Part shown: piece after piece, positions 21,025-32,755 of the stretch
How the letters are laid out: every line of letters starts with the position of its first letter
Numbering within the stretch: the stretch's first letter is position 1
Assembly (NCBI GenBank): GCA_026119855.1
Contig: JAOWBW010001823.1
Location: forward strand, 122,630 to 186,629
DNA from: Campanula takesimana
Lineage: Eukaryota; Streptophyta; Magnoliopsida; Asterales; Campanulaceae
Length of the DNA: 64,000 nucleotides
Reading direction: 5' to 3'
Translations under genes and position numbers: made by a program
Notes under the pieces: generated by a model
The model's input: the letters and a program-made list of their open reading frames with translations, nothing else
What the model was told of the DNA's origin: nothing
Databases searched by the model: none

Positions 21025-23103
21025 TTACTCGTCCAAGTTGTTAATCTGTACCCTGTCAATGGCTGGGGCCTCAGTGAACTCGATCCAGCAGTCAGTACCG
21101 AGCTTGGTGATTTCCTCATTCGTGATTCTTGACAGAAGATCTGCCTCGGAATTATCTGCCCGGCTTACTTGATTTAGCTCGTGAAACTCAAAACCTTTCA
21201 ACAAAATTTCAGTGAGCTCCTTGTATTTGATTAGTACTAGGTGATTAGTTTCATATTCTCCTTTCACTTGGTTTACCACGAGCTGTGAATCACTACTTAT
21301 AACCAACTTTGGAACTTTCAAATCTCGGGCTAACTCCAAACCCGCAATCAAAGCTTCATATTCATCTTGGTTGTTTGAAACCGGGAACTTGAATCTTAAA
21401 GCCCTTTTAAACTTTTGCCCTTCCGGGGCGACCAAGAGAATTCCCGCACCACTGATCATTTTGCCCGCAGATCCGTCTACATACAACTTCCAACAATCTT
21501 TTGGTTTCTCACTCAGGTCCTTAACCTCATGGTTCTTTCGTTTGCTTGGTCTTACTGCTTTGTCCTTCTCGGGCTCATCTCGTCTTAACTCAAAGGTAGT
21601 TTCTGCCACAAAATCAGCGAGTGCCTGCGCCTTTATCGCCTTCCGCGGTGAGTATGTGATTTGGAACTCCGTGAGCTCTATGGACCATTCCAACATCCTT
21701 CCCGAAGATTCGGGCTTGTGCAAGACTCTCCTTAATGGCGCATCTGAGAAAACCGTGATCGGATGGGCAATGAAGTATGCCCGCAATTTCCGAGCAGCCA
21801 TTAACAAAGCAAAAGCTAATTTTTCAATGTTCAGGTATCGGCCTTCTACTACCGATAGTGCCTTAGAGACATAATAGACGGGCTTTTGGACGCCCTCTTC
21901 CTCCCTTACCAGTACAGCGGCCACTGCTTGATCTGTTGCTGCCAAAAAGATATAAAGTTCTTCCCCTGTGGCCGGGCTGCTCAGTAAAGGTGGTTTCCCC
22001 AGGTAAGTCTTTATTTGCTCGAAGGCATTCCTGCATTCTTCATTCCATTCAAATCTTTCATCTTTTCCTCCTTTTAATGCTTTAAAGAAAGGCAAACATT
22101 TTTCTGCCGATCTTGAGATGAACCTTCCTAGAGCCGTTATCCGCCCATTCAATTTTTGTACTTCCTTGATGCATCTTGGAGGTTGCATGTTTATCAAGGC
22201 CTGAATTTTCTCCGGGTTTGCTTCGATTCCCCTTTGATTTACCATAAAGCCCAGAAACTTTCCTACTATTACCCCAAATGCGCACTTTGACGGGTTAAGC
22301 TTCATGTTGTTTTTCCGGAGATTGTCAAAGGTTTCAGCCACATCAACTTCATGGGAAGACTCTTTTGTTTTGATCACCATATCGTCAATATAAGCCTCCA
22401 GATTCCGGCCCAATTGACTGTCAAAGACAATCCCTACCATCCTTTGATACGATGCGCTCGCATTTTTGAGCCCGAATGGCATGTTGTTGAAGGTGTAAGT
22501 TTTGCCCGCAGCATAGAAAGCGCAGGGAGGGATATCTGCTTCCTTCATCTTAATCTGATGGTAGCCCGAGTATGCATCTATGAAGCTTAGCACCCTATGC
22601 CCGGCTATTGAATCTACCAACTGATCTATTCGGGGAAGCGGGTAACAATCTTTGGGACAGGATTTGTTCGAATTTGTGAAATCCACGCACATTCTCCATT
22701 TTCCGTTAGCCTTTGTTACCATGACCACGTTGGCTAACCACCTCGGGTATTTGATTGGGATTATAATCTTTGCTTTCAATAATTTCTCCACCTCCACTTT
22801 GATCGCGGCTTTCTTTTTGGGCGAAAAATACCTCTCCTTTTTAAGGATCCTTATGAAAGTAGGATCGACGTTCAATTCATGCTAGATTACTTCTCTGCTT
22901 ATCCCTTTCATATCCTCCACGGTCCAAGCAAAAATATCCAAACTTTTTCTCAAATAGTCTATCAAGATCTTTCTTTCATCTGGGTGAATTTCTAGGCCCA
23001 CTTTCACGGTTTGCTCGGGGTAGGCTGGATTTATGACTACATCTTCCAACGCATCATTAGGTTGGATATCTGCCACCTCTCTGTCATGCAGTGAGTCAAT
23101 CAC
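21025..23103 (-). pseudogene. Tat-lineage reverse transcriptase with two RNase H domains
   Basis: A 616-codon open stretch (21025-22875) follows a short upstream part (22882-23103) across a TAG. RT motifs: VTKANGKWRMCVDFT, FIDAYSGYHQI, MPFGLKNASASYQ and the catalytic EAYIDDMVIK. The first RNase H (LAATDQAVAAVLV, YYVSKALS) lacks the usual acidic residues. A second RNase H follows: KLYVDGSAGK, DEYEALIAGLELA and ISSDSQLVVNQ keep D, E and D. A dual RNase H of this kind is known from Tat/Ogre elements. The C-terminal stop at 21025-21027 separates it from integrase. Confidence 0.93.
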
Positions 23104-23973
23104 AATCTCTATTTGCTCGGCCTCGGCTGCCCTGCAGCGGGCTCTCCTGCTCTGCTCTGCTTGAATTCTGCCCGGGTGGAGTGAAATGACAGGGTCCCAA
23201 TCATAGCAGTATCTTGGATCTCTTTTCCATTTGGTTTCGCCCTTTTCTCCTTTCTTTGAACCCCTGGTCTGTTCATCCCCGCATTCTCTCTTCTTTTCTT
23301 TTCAATGATTTTTAAAAAGAGCTCGGGCTTGTTCTCAATACATGCTATCCCTGCGGGTGTACTGATTTTACTTTCTGGTGCGGGATTGAAGCCACGATTC
23401 CCAGTGCTGCTTGTGCAGTCACTCCAAGTATTGCATTGTACTGGGATTTCAAAGCGATCACCATAAAAGTTATCCGAGCAGTTTTTCAAGTGGCTTCACC
23501 CCAATAGTCACATCGAAATCTATTGTTCCCTTGACATTGACCGTGTGATTAGTGAACTCTTCAAGCAGACCAGCGTACATAGTAAGGTGTGCCTCAGACA
23601 TTCCCATCTCTTCCAAACAGTTGAAATAAAGGATATCTTGCGAGGCCCCCGTGTCAATCAATACTCTGCTGATGTCCGCCCGTCTAATAGACATTTTGAT
23701 TGTTAAGGGTTGGGTGGAATGAAAGAGCGTGGAGGCCAGCTCGCTTATCTTAAACCCAATAAATTCTTCTTGTTCCGGTGGGTAGGCAGGGATTAAAAAC
23801 ACTTTTTCCAGTTGCTTGATCTGGTTGGACAATTGAGTGTTGCTTGGGGATTCCTCTCCAATGTATTGGATGTCATATCTTTCTTCCCCGTCTGCGTCAT
23901 TGTGCCTTATCTGATGGATGTTTCCCCGTGGGGAATGTCCGCTATTGCTCGATCCTGCAATCCATTTTTTCAA
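23104..23973 (-). pseudogene. Tat-lineage aspartic protease region, frameshifted
   Basis: The protease that matures gag-pol: active-site VLIDTGASQDILYF on the minus strand near 23685-23645, preceded by TIKMSIRRADIS. After GVKPLEKLLG (about 23470) the frame is lost; further coding-like words (ITFMVIALKSQYNAILG, then STPAGIACIENKPE) sit in different frames, so at least two indels are present. Confidence 0.85.
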
Positions 23974-24008
23974 CTCCCCGGCCTCTATTTTTTGCTGGAT
24001 GATTTTCT

Positions 24009-25507
24009 TCAGCTGAAAACACTCATCTGTTGTGTGCCCGTGATCTTCATGATACCCGCACCATTTATTTTTTGAGTTCTCATAGGGCTTTTTCTCTTGA
24101 GGGGGCGGTTGGGTTGCATTTCTGCCCGCAGTATCTCTGTCATTGGGGCAATTAAGGGGGTAAAAGCGGAATCGTCCCCTCTTTTGTAATTTTGCATGCC
24201 CCCATGTTTCATTCTCCCCCGGGCATTGTTGTTCCTTGAATGTCCTGAATAATTTCTGAAGTCTGGCGCGGGCTCAATTCTGTCTTTGACACTCCTGCGG
24301 GCGTCTAGCATGAATGAGTGTTCAACTCCGGCCATTGCAATGGCTCTGTTATACATTTCCTCCGTCCCCTCTGGCTTCCGGCAGGCAAATTCTTGTTTCA
24401 AGGTATATGATGTTAATCCTCCCAGAAAACATAACTCTATATCATTCTTTGTTAAGTCCACAATTTGCTCGGTCATTTTCCGAAAACGGGTAATGTATGC
24501 TTTCGTACTTTCCCCGGGATGTTGCTTTACACCGCATAGATCCGATTTTGGCCTTGCGGCCTCCCCTGCGCCCGCGAACGAGTTTAAGAAAGAACCCCGC
24601 AGTTGTTCATAACTGTCAATAGACCGCGGTCTATGGGACAACAACCATTCTAGTGCTTTTCCTTTGAAGGTAGAGGCGAGGGCTTTGCATTTCACGGCCT
24701 CATCTGTGGAAAATAAGGCCATTTGTCCTTCAAACCGCCCTACATGACTCTTTGAATTAGTAGAGCTATCGTAGGCGTCTAATTTTGGGACCTTTCCCCG
24801 CTGAATTGGTGAATCAGCAATCCACGAGGCAAAAGCATCTATGGGTCCAACGCACTTTGTTACTCCTTGCTTGGACTCCCATAAATCTTTGACCATTCTT
24901 TGGAACTTATGGTCAGTCACCTCCCCTGTTCTATCCCTTTTCATTGTTTCTGTAATTTTATCACCGGTTTTAACAATTGCTTTCCCTTTAAACTGGCCTC
25001 TAGGTTTTCTAGGCTGTGATTCTCCTTCCTCACTTTCCCCCTCTTCTTCCTCCCTCTCGTCATCATCCTCCACGAGGATTGTCCGCCTTTTTTCTCCTAC
25101 GACTCTACTGGCTCTGCTTTTAGAACTTGTCAGACCATGAGTTTTGATTTTTCAGGAGGAATTCCAGCGTTAGCCTCGGCATTAAATAGCTCCTCTAAGG
25201 CCAAATTTAACTTCAGGCCTTCCGCCACCAGATTTTGCCTATCCGTTAGGATTTGAATTTTCTTTTGAATTTGGTCGGGAGTGAGGGGAGTGACGGGAGT
25301 TTTTTGAGTTTTGAGAGCTCTTGAAGTTTTACTATGATCTCTCAGATCCGCCTCTCTTCTTGCCTTTTGAGAGGGAGTATAAGAGTTGCCGCTAAGCGTC
25401 TTATCTCCCAATCTGGCGAAGATTGATCCCTGAGGCACTTGTTTCGAAGGGCTAGGATTCGGATTCAAAATTTCTTTTCCAGTCATTGCAAAAATTTTGT
25501 ATATCAA
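24009..25507 (-). pseudogene. Tat-lineage gag, frameshifted
   Basis: N-terminal part 25130-25507 (basic, Lys/Pro-rich) is one frame off from the main part 24009-25073, which holds the capsid domain: ALASTFKGKALEWLLSHRP, YEQLRGSFLNSFAG, GESTKAYITRFRKM, ELCFLGGLTSYTLKQEF. Near 24090 another one-base slip at an A-run precedes the zinc-finger words WCGYHEDHGHTTDECFQLK. Order and spacing fit gag; at least two frameshifts prevent a full product. Confidence 0.88.
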
Positions 25508-25696
25508 GAGTCAATCAGAGAGAATTGAATACGCTTTAAGAACCGTAAAAAACAGAAGAATCCGACTGATCGAATTGTTAAAGCTTAAGATGAAATAAAC
25601 AAAGCTGGAATTGGTAATTTGCAATAGAAAATTCGAATCGAACTAGACTGGAAAAGCAAATAAAATAAGAAGATTTCACTAGGAAGATTTTCGTTT

Positions 25697-25712
25697 CCCG
25701 GCAATGGAACCA
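25697..25712 (-). other. Primer binding site, probably tRNA-Glu type
   Basis: Minus-strand TGGTTCCATTGCCGGG, one base after the 5' LTR. From memory it matches the complement of the plant tRNA-Glu 3' end with one mismatch. The assignment needs a tRNA comparison. Confidence 0.6.
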
Positions 25713-25713
25713 C

Positions 25714-26312
25714 TGATGACGCCCTGAAAATCTGGGGTCAAGGAGAGGGATCTCCAACATGATATTTCCGGTTCCTGGATCACAACACAAAAAAAACACC
25801 GTTAAGACCAGAGCCGGGTTTGAATCCGGCTTAGGCCCTCGGGTGTGAGAGTAAGATCTCTAAGGAAAACCTAAGAAGAAAGGCTTGTGAATGCCTTGTG
25901 TGTGTGAATTAGGGTTAGAATACGTACCTTGCCCATGGGGGCGTAAAAGAGTATTTATAGGTAATAGAATAGAGAGAATAAAAGGAGAAGATCTGGACAT
26001 TAACCGACTTGGGACACGTGCCAGGATCTCATTGGATGATGGGTCCACCACTCGTGATCGTGGTCTGACAGGTACGGATCGTTAACGTCCCTTGGACGTA
26101 TTTGCCAGCTGTAAAGTGCAATTCCCGGGCTTATTAGTGAATGACGGGAGGCAAAGCCTTCCTCGAGCCGGATCTCCGATTATGCTCGATCCTCGGTCAC
26201 TAGCTTCCCCGAGTTCGCCGGTTCGGGCTCGAGATTCATGGTCCGGTTAAAATAGCTTGATCGGTCTGGTTCGCCCGGGCTTGGCCCCGGTCTAACAAGC
26301 TCGGGCTCATCA
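25714..26312 (-). repeat. 5' LTR of the Tat-lineage element (599 bp)
   Basis: Same ends and the same length as the 3' LTR; about 9 base differences by eye. Followed by target duplication GTGTC. Confidence 0.93.
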
Positions 26313-26317
26313 GTGTC

Positions 26318-26658
26318 AACCCGGATTTTCTAATATGTCAGGTTCTCAGCGCAAAATATTACACGATGGGGGATGGAGGCAGTTCCAAATTTTACTTGGA
26401 TTAGAATCCAAACGTCTCAAAATTTGGATCAAAAATGTATTTGTTGTCGTTTAAGAAATGAAACATCTACGTATATTTAGAATGGGTCTTCGATTTTGGT
26501 GAAGTGTCATTTCTTTTATTATTGTGAATGAATATTATTTGTCGTTTGTTAAAAAAACAAACATTCATTTTAATAATAATAATGTCAATTAGAAGCTTAT
26601 GAGCCGGTAAGGCTCATTAAAATAATAAAAGATGAAAATAATAATGAGAAAGACATCT
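26318..26658. other. Spacer between the Tat element and the CACTA element
   Basis: AT-rich. The first 150 bases continue an open frame with several tryptophans from the left flank of the Tat element (see findings). A short inverted pair TTTGTCGTTTGTT/AACAAAC lies near 26540-26570. No gene recognised. Confidence 0.45.
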
Positions 26659-26780
26659 CACTACAACAAAAATGACTTTTAGCGACACTTTAAAAAGTGC
26701 TGAAAATGTGAAAAAAGTGTCGGAAAAGCTATTTTCGGCACTTTTTTAAGTGTCGGAAAAGTGGTGTCGGCAATAATTAC

Positions 26781-29606
26781 TGTAACGACCCCAAAACTCA
26801 CCCTAATTTTCTTGTAAGAACCTAGCGAGCGGTCATGCTTAGCTTAGTTAGCGTTTACTTTCTTTTTGGGCTTCGCATCATTATTGCATGTCATTTAGGT
26901 AGCATTTCTATTTGCTACTATTTGACATGTCTATGATTTTGGTATATTATTTCTTGTGTTTTATATACCTTTTAAATAAGCAAAATAGCACAAAAAATTA
27001 TAAAAATATAGTCAAACTCGGAATTGTTCGCAGCTCGACTAGTCTGCATTAAAACGGGCATAACTTTGTGTAGAAAATTCCGATTGATGAACCGAAAAGT
27101 GCATTATGAACTAGACTCATAAAGATTTCCATATCCACATTGTTTGTGTAAATTGACTGTGTGAATCAGTCCAGGTGATCTGTCAAAATGGCTGAATTCT
27201 CATCCAATAGAAAAGGTTGAATCATGTTGACTTTTCTTTGACCAACCAATAGCCTTGGACAATCTAGTTTAGTATCACGTGGCCTTCTTGAAAATGTTTG
27301 GGCCGAGGAAATTCAGTGGGTCTTCCATGGTTGTATTTTATAATACCATACTCCCATTAAAATAAAAAAAAGAAGAGGAAGAAGTGTATAGCCTAATGGA
27401 ATTTTGACCGACTGCCCGGGTTAAGTTGAGTGATTCGTGGCATCCATAGAACCAACTCACACCGCTATATTTATTCATTTCCTAGTAACTAAGAAAGCTA
27501 TGTTTCTTTAACAACACTTACAAAAACATAGGAAAGGCAGTAGAGAACGAAGCTGAGTTTACCAACTTAACTTTCGTCGTAAAATCCATTTCCATCTCAA
27601 ATTCGATTATCGGACGTCGTACAATTGTGAATCTTGACTAGGTGATCAATATAGACCGAACAAAAATCATTTGTCAGTGTGATTTTCGTAAATGGGTAAG
27701 TTACTAATCCCCCCTTTAAGTGTTAAAATGGTCATAATCATGCTATATATGCTTAATATGTGGTGAAATGATGTTTTGGTATACTTTTATTATACTTGTA
27801 AATTTGGGACGGAGGGAGTAGTAATAACTTTTATTATACTTGTAAATTTAGGACGGAGGGAGTAGTAATAACTTTTATTATACTTGTAAATTTGGGTCGG
27901 AGGGAGTAGTAATAATTTTTATTATTATGGGTATATGCTAGATGAGGTTGGTATGGTAGTGTTGTGAAGTTATAATGATGTTGTTGTGCTTTAGGATTGG
28001 GTAACAACTTGGTAATGAAAGTGAACTTTGTTAGATTTTTCCTGGGAATTGGCCATTCTGCAGTGGAGCGGCCGAGTCAGTAAATTAGAGCGGCCGACCC
28101 CCTTATTGTTGAATGTTGAGTTCTAGGAGAGCGGCCGATCAAAGTAAAGGACTCGACTGATCCGCTCGGCCGAGTCAAGTAAGTAGAGCGGCCGAGCAGT
28201 CTGAGTTTTAACAACTTGTTTGTTTTTCGTTAAGTATTGGGCTAGGTCTTAGGCGATGTCCTAGGATGCCTAGATAATTGTTATGAGGTATCAAAATGAT
28301 AGAATTGGTCCTTTGTGATCGGGTTTGACTTAATGTGATTGTGTAGATGGATTGTGTGGTGACTTAATGTCAAGATTGTGCACATTATTGTGAAAACGTG
28401 TTTACTTCTCTATGATGAGCTTGTGTGGTTTCCTTCTATGGAATCATGCCCTGGTTGTTGTTTTAGCAAGTATTTATTACTGTGCTCTTTGTTGAAAGTC
28501 CAGCTGGTTTTGTGTGTTATCGAGTGGAGGTGGAAAGCATTATAGTGGCACACTAGCCAAGTTCACTATAAGGCTTTTCCACTGGTCCTATTTCCCAGGT
28601 TTGGGATGTTATCGAGTGGAGGTGGAAGGCATTGTAGTGGCATCATTTAAGTGCACTATAAGGCTTTTCCACTGGACCTATTTCCTCAGTCCAGATTGGC
28701 CTTGGATGGGATGAACTCGCTCCCTCGCGTGAGCATTTAGGGGTATGACTTTGTGTCATATTCTCCCACTATTGTTGTTGTTATGTTATATGGTTCCGGA
28801 ACCTGTTTCAGCTATTGATGCTGCCCGTTGTTACTTTGGCTCTGTTGGATATGGTTTGGTTTTTGGGATCCCGGCTTCAGCTATTTATGCTGCTCAGATG
28901 GTTTCAGACAGATGGTCTTCTCAGATGGTTTTCTCAGATGGTTTTCTCTGATGATCATGTTATTTCGGTAAACCTTGGCTTGGTATCCTCGTAGGAGTGT
29001 TTACTCCTACACTATGTGTTGTATGATGAGTTGGTCATTATTTCCAACCGGTATGGGACGGTTGGCGATAGGGAGCCTCTCATATTATGTGTTATATGCT
29101 ATATGATCATTTGTGACATTGTTCCTTTATGTTTATCATATAAGCATGTAATGTAGTTGCATTTTAGTAACTTACTGAGATTTATTCTCACCCCTTATTT
29201 GTTTACCGTTTTAGACAAGGAGCCCAGGGGATAGTTCACACACAGGGAGGACGTCGGGAAAAGGATCTTTGGTAAGACTTTTGGGAAGTGGGTGTATGTT
29301 AAAGGATACATTATGTAAATGTAACACCTTTTGGGTAGTGTACCCGTGACTTAGTTTTGTATCATCTCTTTTAGTAGATGTCGGTGTTGTATATTTGTAA
29401 GTAAAGTTGTGGCCAAGTGGCTCAGTACTCGTTGTGAAAGTTGGTTTGTTTTATGACTTCAAGTCAAGTTTTAAGTAGTTGTGTTGGTCGTGTGATCCTT
29501 TTTATGAAAGTATATTTCGAAAAATTTCCTTTAAATTGTTTTATGACGTCTTCCAATCGTGTCCCGAGCGTGGGGCCAAGTAGGACCACGGGTCTGGGGC
29601 ACGACA
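26781..29606 (+). repeat. 5' LTR of the young gypsy element (2826 bp)
   Basis: Starts TGTAACGACCCC, ends GGGGCACGACA. Inside: three tandem 44-bp units ending GGACGGAGGGAGTAGTAATA (27784-27915); a cluster of AGAGCGGCCGA words (28068-28198); two tandem 92-bp units starting GTTATCGAGTGGAGGTGGAA (28516-28699); and a hairpin block CTTACTGAGATTTATTCTCA (29170-29199). Confidence 0.93.
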
Positions 29607-29608
29607 GT

Positions 29609-29620
29609 TGGTATCAGAGC
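29609..29620 (+). other. Primer binding site, initiator tRNA-Met type
   Basis: TGGTATCAGAGC two bases after the 5' LTR, identical to the PBS of the 3356-13063 element. Confidence 0.93.
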
Positions 29621-29716
29621 TAGGTTGTAGATGGTCTAGAATGACTAAATGACCTAGGCGGGTAGTGGGGTATAGAGTGAGTAACATTGAGTGTCTTATG
29701 CAGGTACTTATTGAAA

Positions 29717-31050
29717 ATGGTTGGAACCGAGGGTGATCAGTCTGGGCCTTCAGGTCAAGATAATGTTAGAGAAGAGGCTCGAAACATGTTCCAAGGTATG
29801 TTTGAAGTCGCTATGAAAGCAATTAATGATCAAAGGCAAGGAGGAGAACAAGCACCACCAAGATACGGGTTAGAACAGTTTCTGAAAATGAAGCCTATGG
29901 GATATGATGGAGAGCCTGATGCTACTAAAGCTGAGGGATGGATTGAATCTATGGAGAAAATCTTTGATGTTTTATAATGTTCTGAAGAGGATAGAGTCAG
30001 ATTTTCTACTTACAAATTAATTGGAGCTGCAGAGTATTGGTGGAAGGTGGTTAAAGTTAGTTGGGATGAAGCACATGTACCTTATGTTTGGGAGACTTTT
30101 GTGAAGAAATTCAAAGAACATTTCATCCCAAAAGTAGATCAAGATCGGAAAGAGGTTGAGTTTCTTAACTTAGAGCAGAATATGATGACGGTAGCTGAGT
30201 ATGTTGCCAAGTTCACTGAATTGGCTAGGCATTGTCATTACTTGGTAGCTACTGAAGAAAGGAAGACTATGAGGTTCGTGAAAGGGTTGAGAACAGTGAT
30301 TAGAACACAGCTTATCTCCCACAAATTTCAGGACTTGCAAGATGCGATTGATCGTGCTTACCAGGTGGAGCATGATATAGTTGAACACAAGAGAAAGATG
30401 GAAGAAAAGGGTGGAGGAAGACAAGGAGGACAAGGGAAACAACCACAACAATAACAACGTGGTGATAATAGAGGAAATCAAGGAGCATCTTCACAGTTTA
30501 GGGGATCTTCTAAACGGCAATCGGGTAACAGAAATCAAGGTAACACTTCAGGGAGTCAAAATAAGAAGGTTTCTAACTATTGTAAAAAAGAAGGGCATTC
30601 GGAAGAGAAATGTTGGAAGAAACAAGGTAGATGTATGAATTGCGGTCAGTTGGGTCATTTTCAGAGGAATTGTCCCAGGTTTGATAATCAGTCTTCGAGA
30701 AGTGTAGTTGGGTCTTCTCAGGGCCAGAAGAGGGATTCTTCAGGGAAGCCCAAGGTGGAGGGTCGTGTCTTTGCCATCACTCAACAACAGGCTTCAGATT
30801 CTTCTAATGTGATAAGAGGTATAATTTATGTGTCTAGTTTGAGGGCACGAGCACTTATAGACCCTGGCTCTTCGCATTCTTATGTGTCTATGCACTTTGC
30901 TTCTTGATTGTATTTGTCTCCTGAGTCTCTACCTTATGTGTTAGAGGTGTCTACTCTTAAGGGGAAGTGTTTGGTGATTGATAGAGTGTTGCGCACTTGT
31001 AATGTGCAAAGTTGTGAGCATGTTTTACTTGCTGGTTTAGCTATATTGTT
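29717..31050 (+). pseudogene. gag and protease start of the young gypsy element, with stops
   Basis: ATG at 29717 (MVGTEGDQSG). Capsid words: FLKMKPMGYDGEPDATKAEG, AAEYWWKVVK, WETFVKKFKEHFIPK, MMTVAEYVAKFTELARHCHY, then a nucleocapsid zinc knuckle CMNCGQLGHFQRNCP near 30634-30678 (a second, CKKEGHSEEKC, before it lacks one cysteine). Protease follows with RALIDPGSSHSYVS near 30850-30890. In-frame stops at 29975-29977, 30452-30454 and 30905-30907 break it. The frame is otherwise continuous, so these are point changes. After about 31050 coding signs fade. Confidence 0.9.
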
Positions 31051-32479
31051 ATAGCAAGATTTTGATAGTGTTATGGTGGAATTTTATATGCTAATGTGTT
31101 TTAGTTAAGCATGGTAGATATATGTGTTTAGCCTTCATGCTATTTATGCATTAAACATTTGTAAATTGTTGTCACGAGTGCCTGGTAGTTGGTTTATGGA
31201 GTTAGTAGTGAAATATTTGCATTTAAATTAGAAGATATCCTTTCCTTGTGAGATTTTAAGTGTATTTCCCCTTGAGTGGTACTTGTTTCTTGAGGAGAAC
31301 CTTGGGTTATTTTGAGTGGTTGAGATTGGTATATTATTAGAGATTCATTGATGGATTCTCAGGTAGTTGCCGTGTTAACTATTCGGCATAGAAAGATACT
31401 TTCTCGATGGATTGGTAAGAGTGGAACGAGTTTAATTGTTGCGAGTTAATTGTTGAAACGGGAGTTGATGACAACTTCAGTATTGGTATTGCTTAATGGA
31501 TTTGACTAGTATTATCGTTATCTAGAGGATATGATCTGTGTTATTATTTTCTAGTGGATATGTCGAGTTTTACCATTATAGTGGATTTAATAATTCATTA
31601 TTCATTGAAATGCCTTAAAGAGTGATTGAGATGTTTATTGCTTCAGAATGGAACGGTAACAATGTGTGCTTTGAGAAGATTGATTCTTTATGAACAAAAA
31701 TTATCCTACCCATAAATTGAGATTTATTGCGATTATACATCCATTGCATTAGTGAATGACTTTGATGGAGTTATATTTGAAGTGTTTACTATGTTATATC
31801 ATCGGAGAAAGGTAATGTGTTAGAGGATATCTTGACTTATAGTTCATGTTTGATAAAACTAACTGGAGAATGTTAGAGGAATTAACATTTTGAAATCTTT
31901 GTGAGTTGAGATATGGGGTGATTTTGCGATTGTGAAAACTTTAAGTTCTACTTTATTGAAGGATTTCAACTATAGAAAATTTCTAGTGGAATGAACGAGG
32001 ATAGACAACCCGATTTTGTGCGTTGCTAGTGATGGAACTTTAACATTTGTGGTAGAGTATGTGGTCAACACTTAGTGGAACCAACATGTATAACGGAATT
32101 CAACTATAGATACTTGAAGAGATACACAAGACCAATTTAATTATGAACCCAAATAAATGTAGAGTATTGAGATAAATTTGAAGAGTTACCTTTGATTTGT
32201 TGACCCGCGAAATTCTAAGCATTCAACTAAGTCCTTGAGTTGCGAATAATCTGGAAGTAAAATATCAGTGATCAATTGGTTTGTGACAAGCCTTTGAGAT
32301 TTCTGAGTGGATATGAATCTATTGCGAAAAGTTTCATTAAAGGAGTTACACTGAATTGATGAGATCAATGATGTTGATTAATAGCGTATTGATTACCAAG
32401 TTTTCTCACCTTACCTATTTTGAGGGTATAAATGTTATTTCCAGTTGTTACTTATTTGTTCAGAAGATAGTTCGATTTC
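31051..32479. other. Non-coding filler where RT-RNase H-integrase should be
   Basis: AT-rich, with stops in all frames. Scattered TTATTG/GAGATTG words only. It may be very decayed pol or unrelated filler DNA; I cannot align it to RT by eye. Confidence 0.5.
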
Positions 32480-32720
32480 AAGGGATTTAGTACAGGTTTT
32501 CATCCTCAGACAGATGGCCAGTCAGAAAGAACCATTCAATTTCTTGAGGAGCATCCAGTTCAGGTGATTGATTCTAGAATTCGAGAATTGAGAACTAAAA
32601 GTATTCCTCTTGTTAGAGTTGTGTGGAGGAACCATAATGTGGAAGAATCAACTTGGGAGCTTCGGGATAAAATGGAGAGGAAATATCCTTGGTTGTTTGA
32701 GGGTCGAGGTAAGTTATCCT
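32480..32720 (+). pseudogene. Integrase fragment fused to chromodomain-like tail
   Basis: One frame reads STGFHPQTDGQSERTIQFLE (the integrase region with the catalytic Glu) and passes directly to PVQVIDSRIRELRTKSIPLV and EESTWELRDKMERKYPWLF, the chromodomain-like end. About 200 residues in between are deleted, in frame. Stop TAA near 32718. Confidence 0.85.
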
Positions 32721-32734
32721 AAAATTCGGGACGA

Positions 32735-32755
32735 ATTTTTTTAAGGGGGAGTGAA
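32735..32755 (+). other. Polypurine tract of the young gypsy element
   Basis: TTTTTTTAAGGGGGAGTGAA directly before the 3' LTR start TGTAACG. Confidence 0.85.

Larger units (their letters stand above)
14392..26312 (-). mobile_element. Complete Ty3/gypsy element of the Tat lineage with antisense gene, defective
   Basis: 11,921 bp flanked by the exact 5-bp duplication GTGTC (14387-14391, 26313-26317), with two LTRs of 599 bp each. On the minus strand: PBS, gag, protease, RT, degenerate RNase H, a second RNase H, integrase. Between integrase and the 3' LTR lies a gene on the opposite strand. A second RNase H and an antisense gene in this position are known marks of Tat-type elements. Frameshifts and stops are spread over gag and pol, so the copy is dead. 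I count about 9 differences between LTRs by eye (about 1.5%). Confidence 0.94.
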
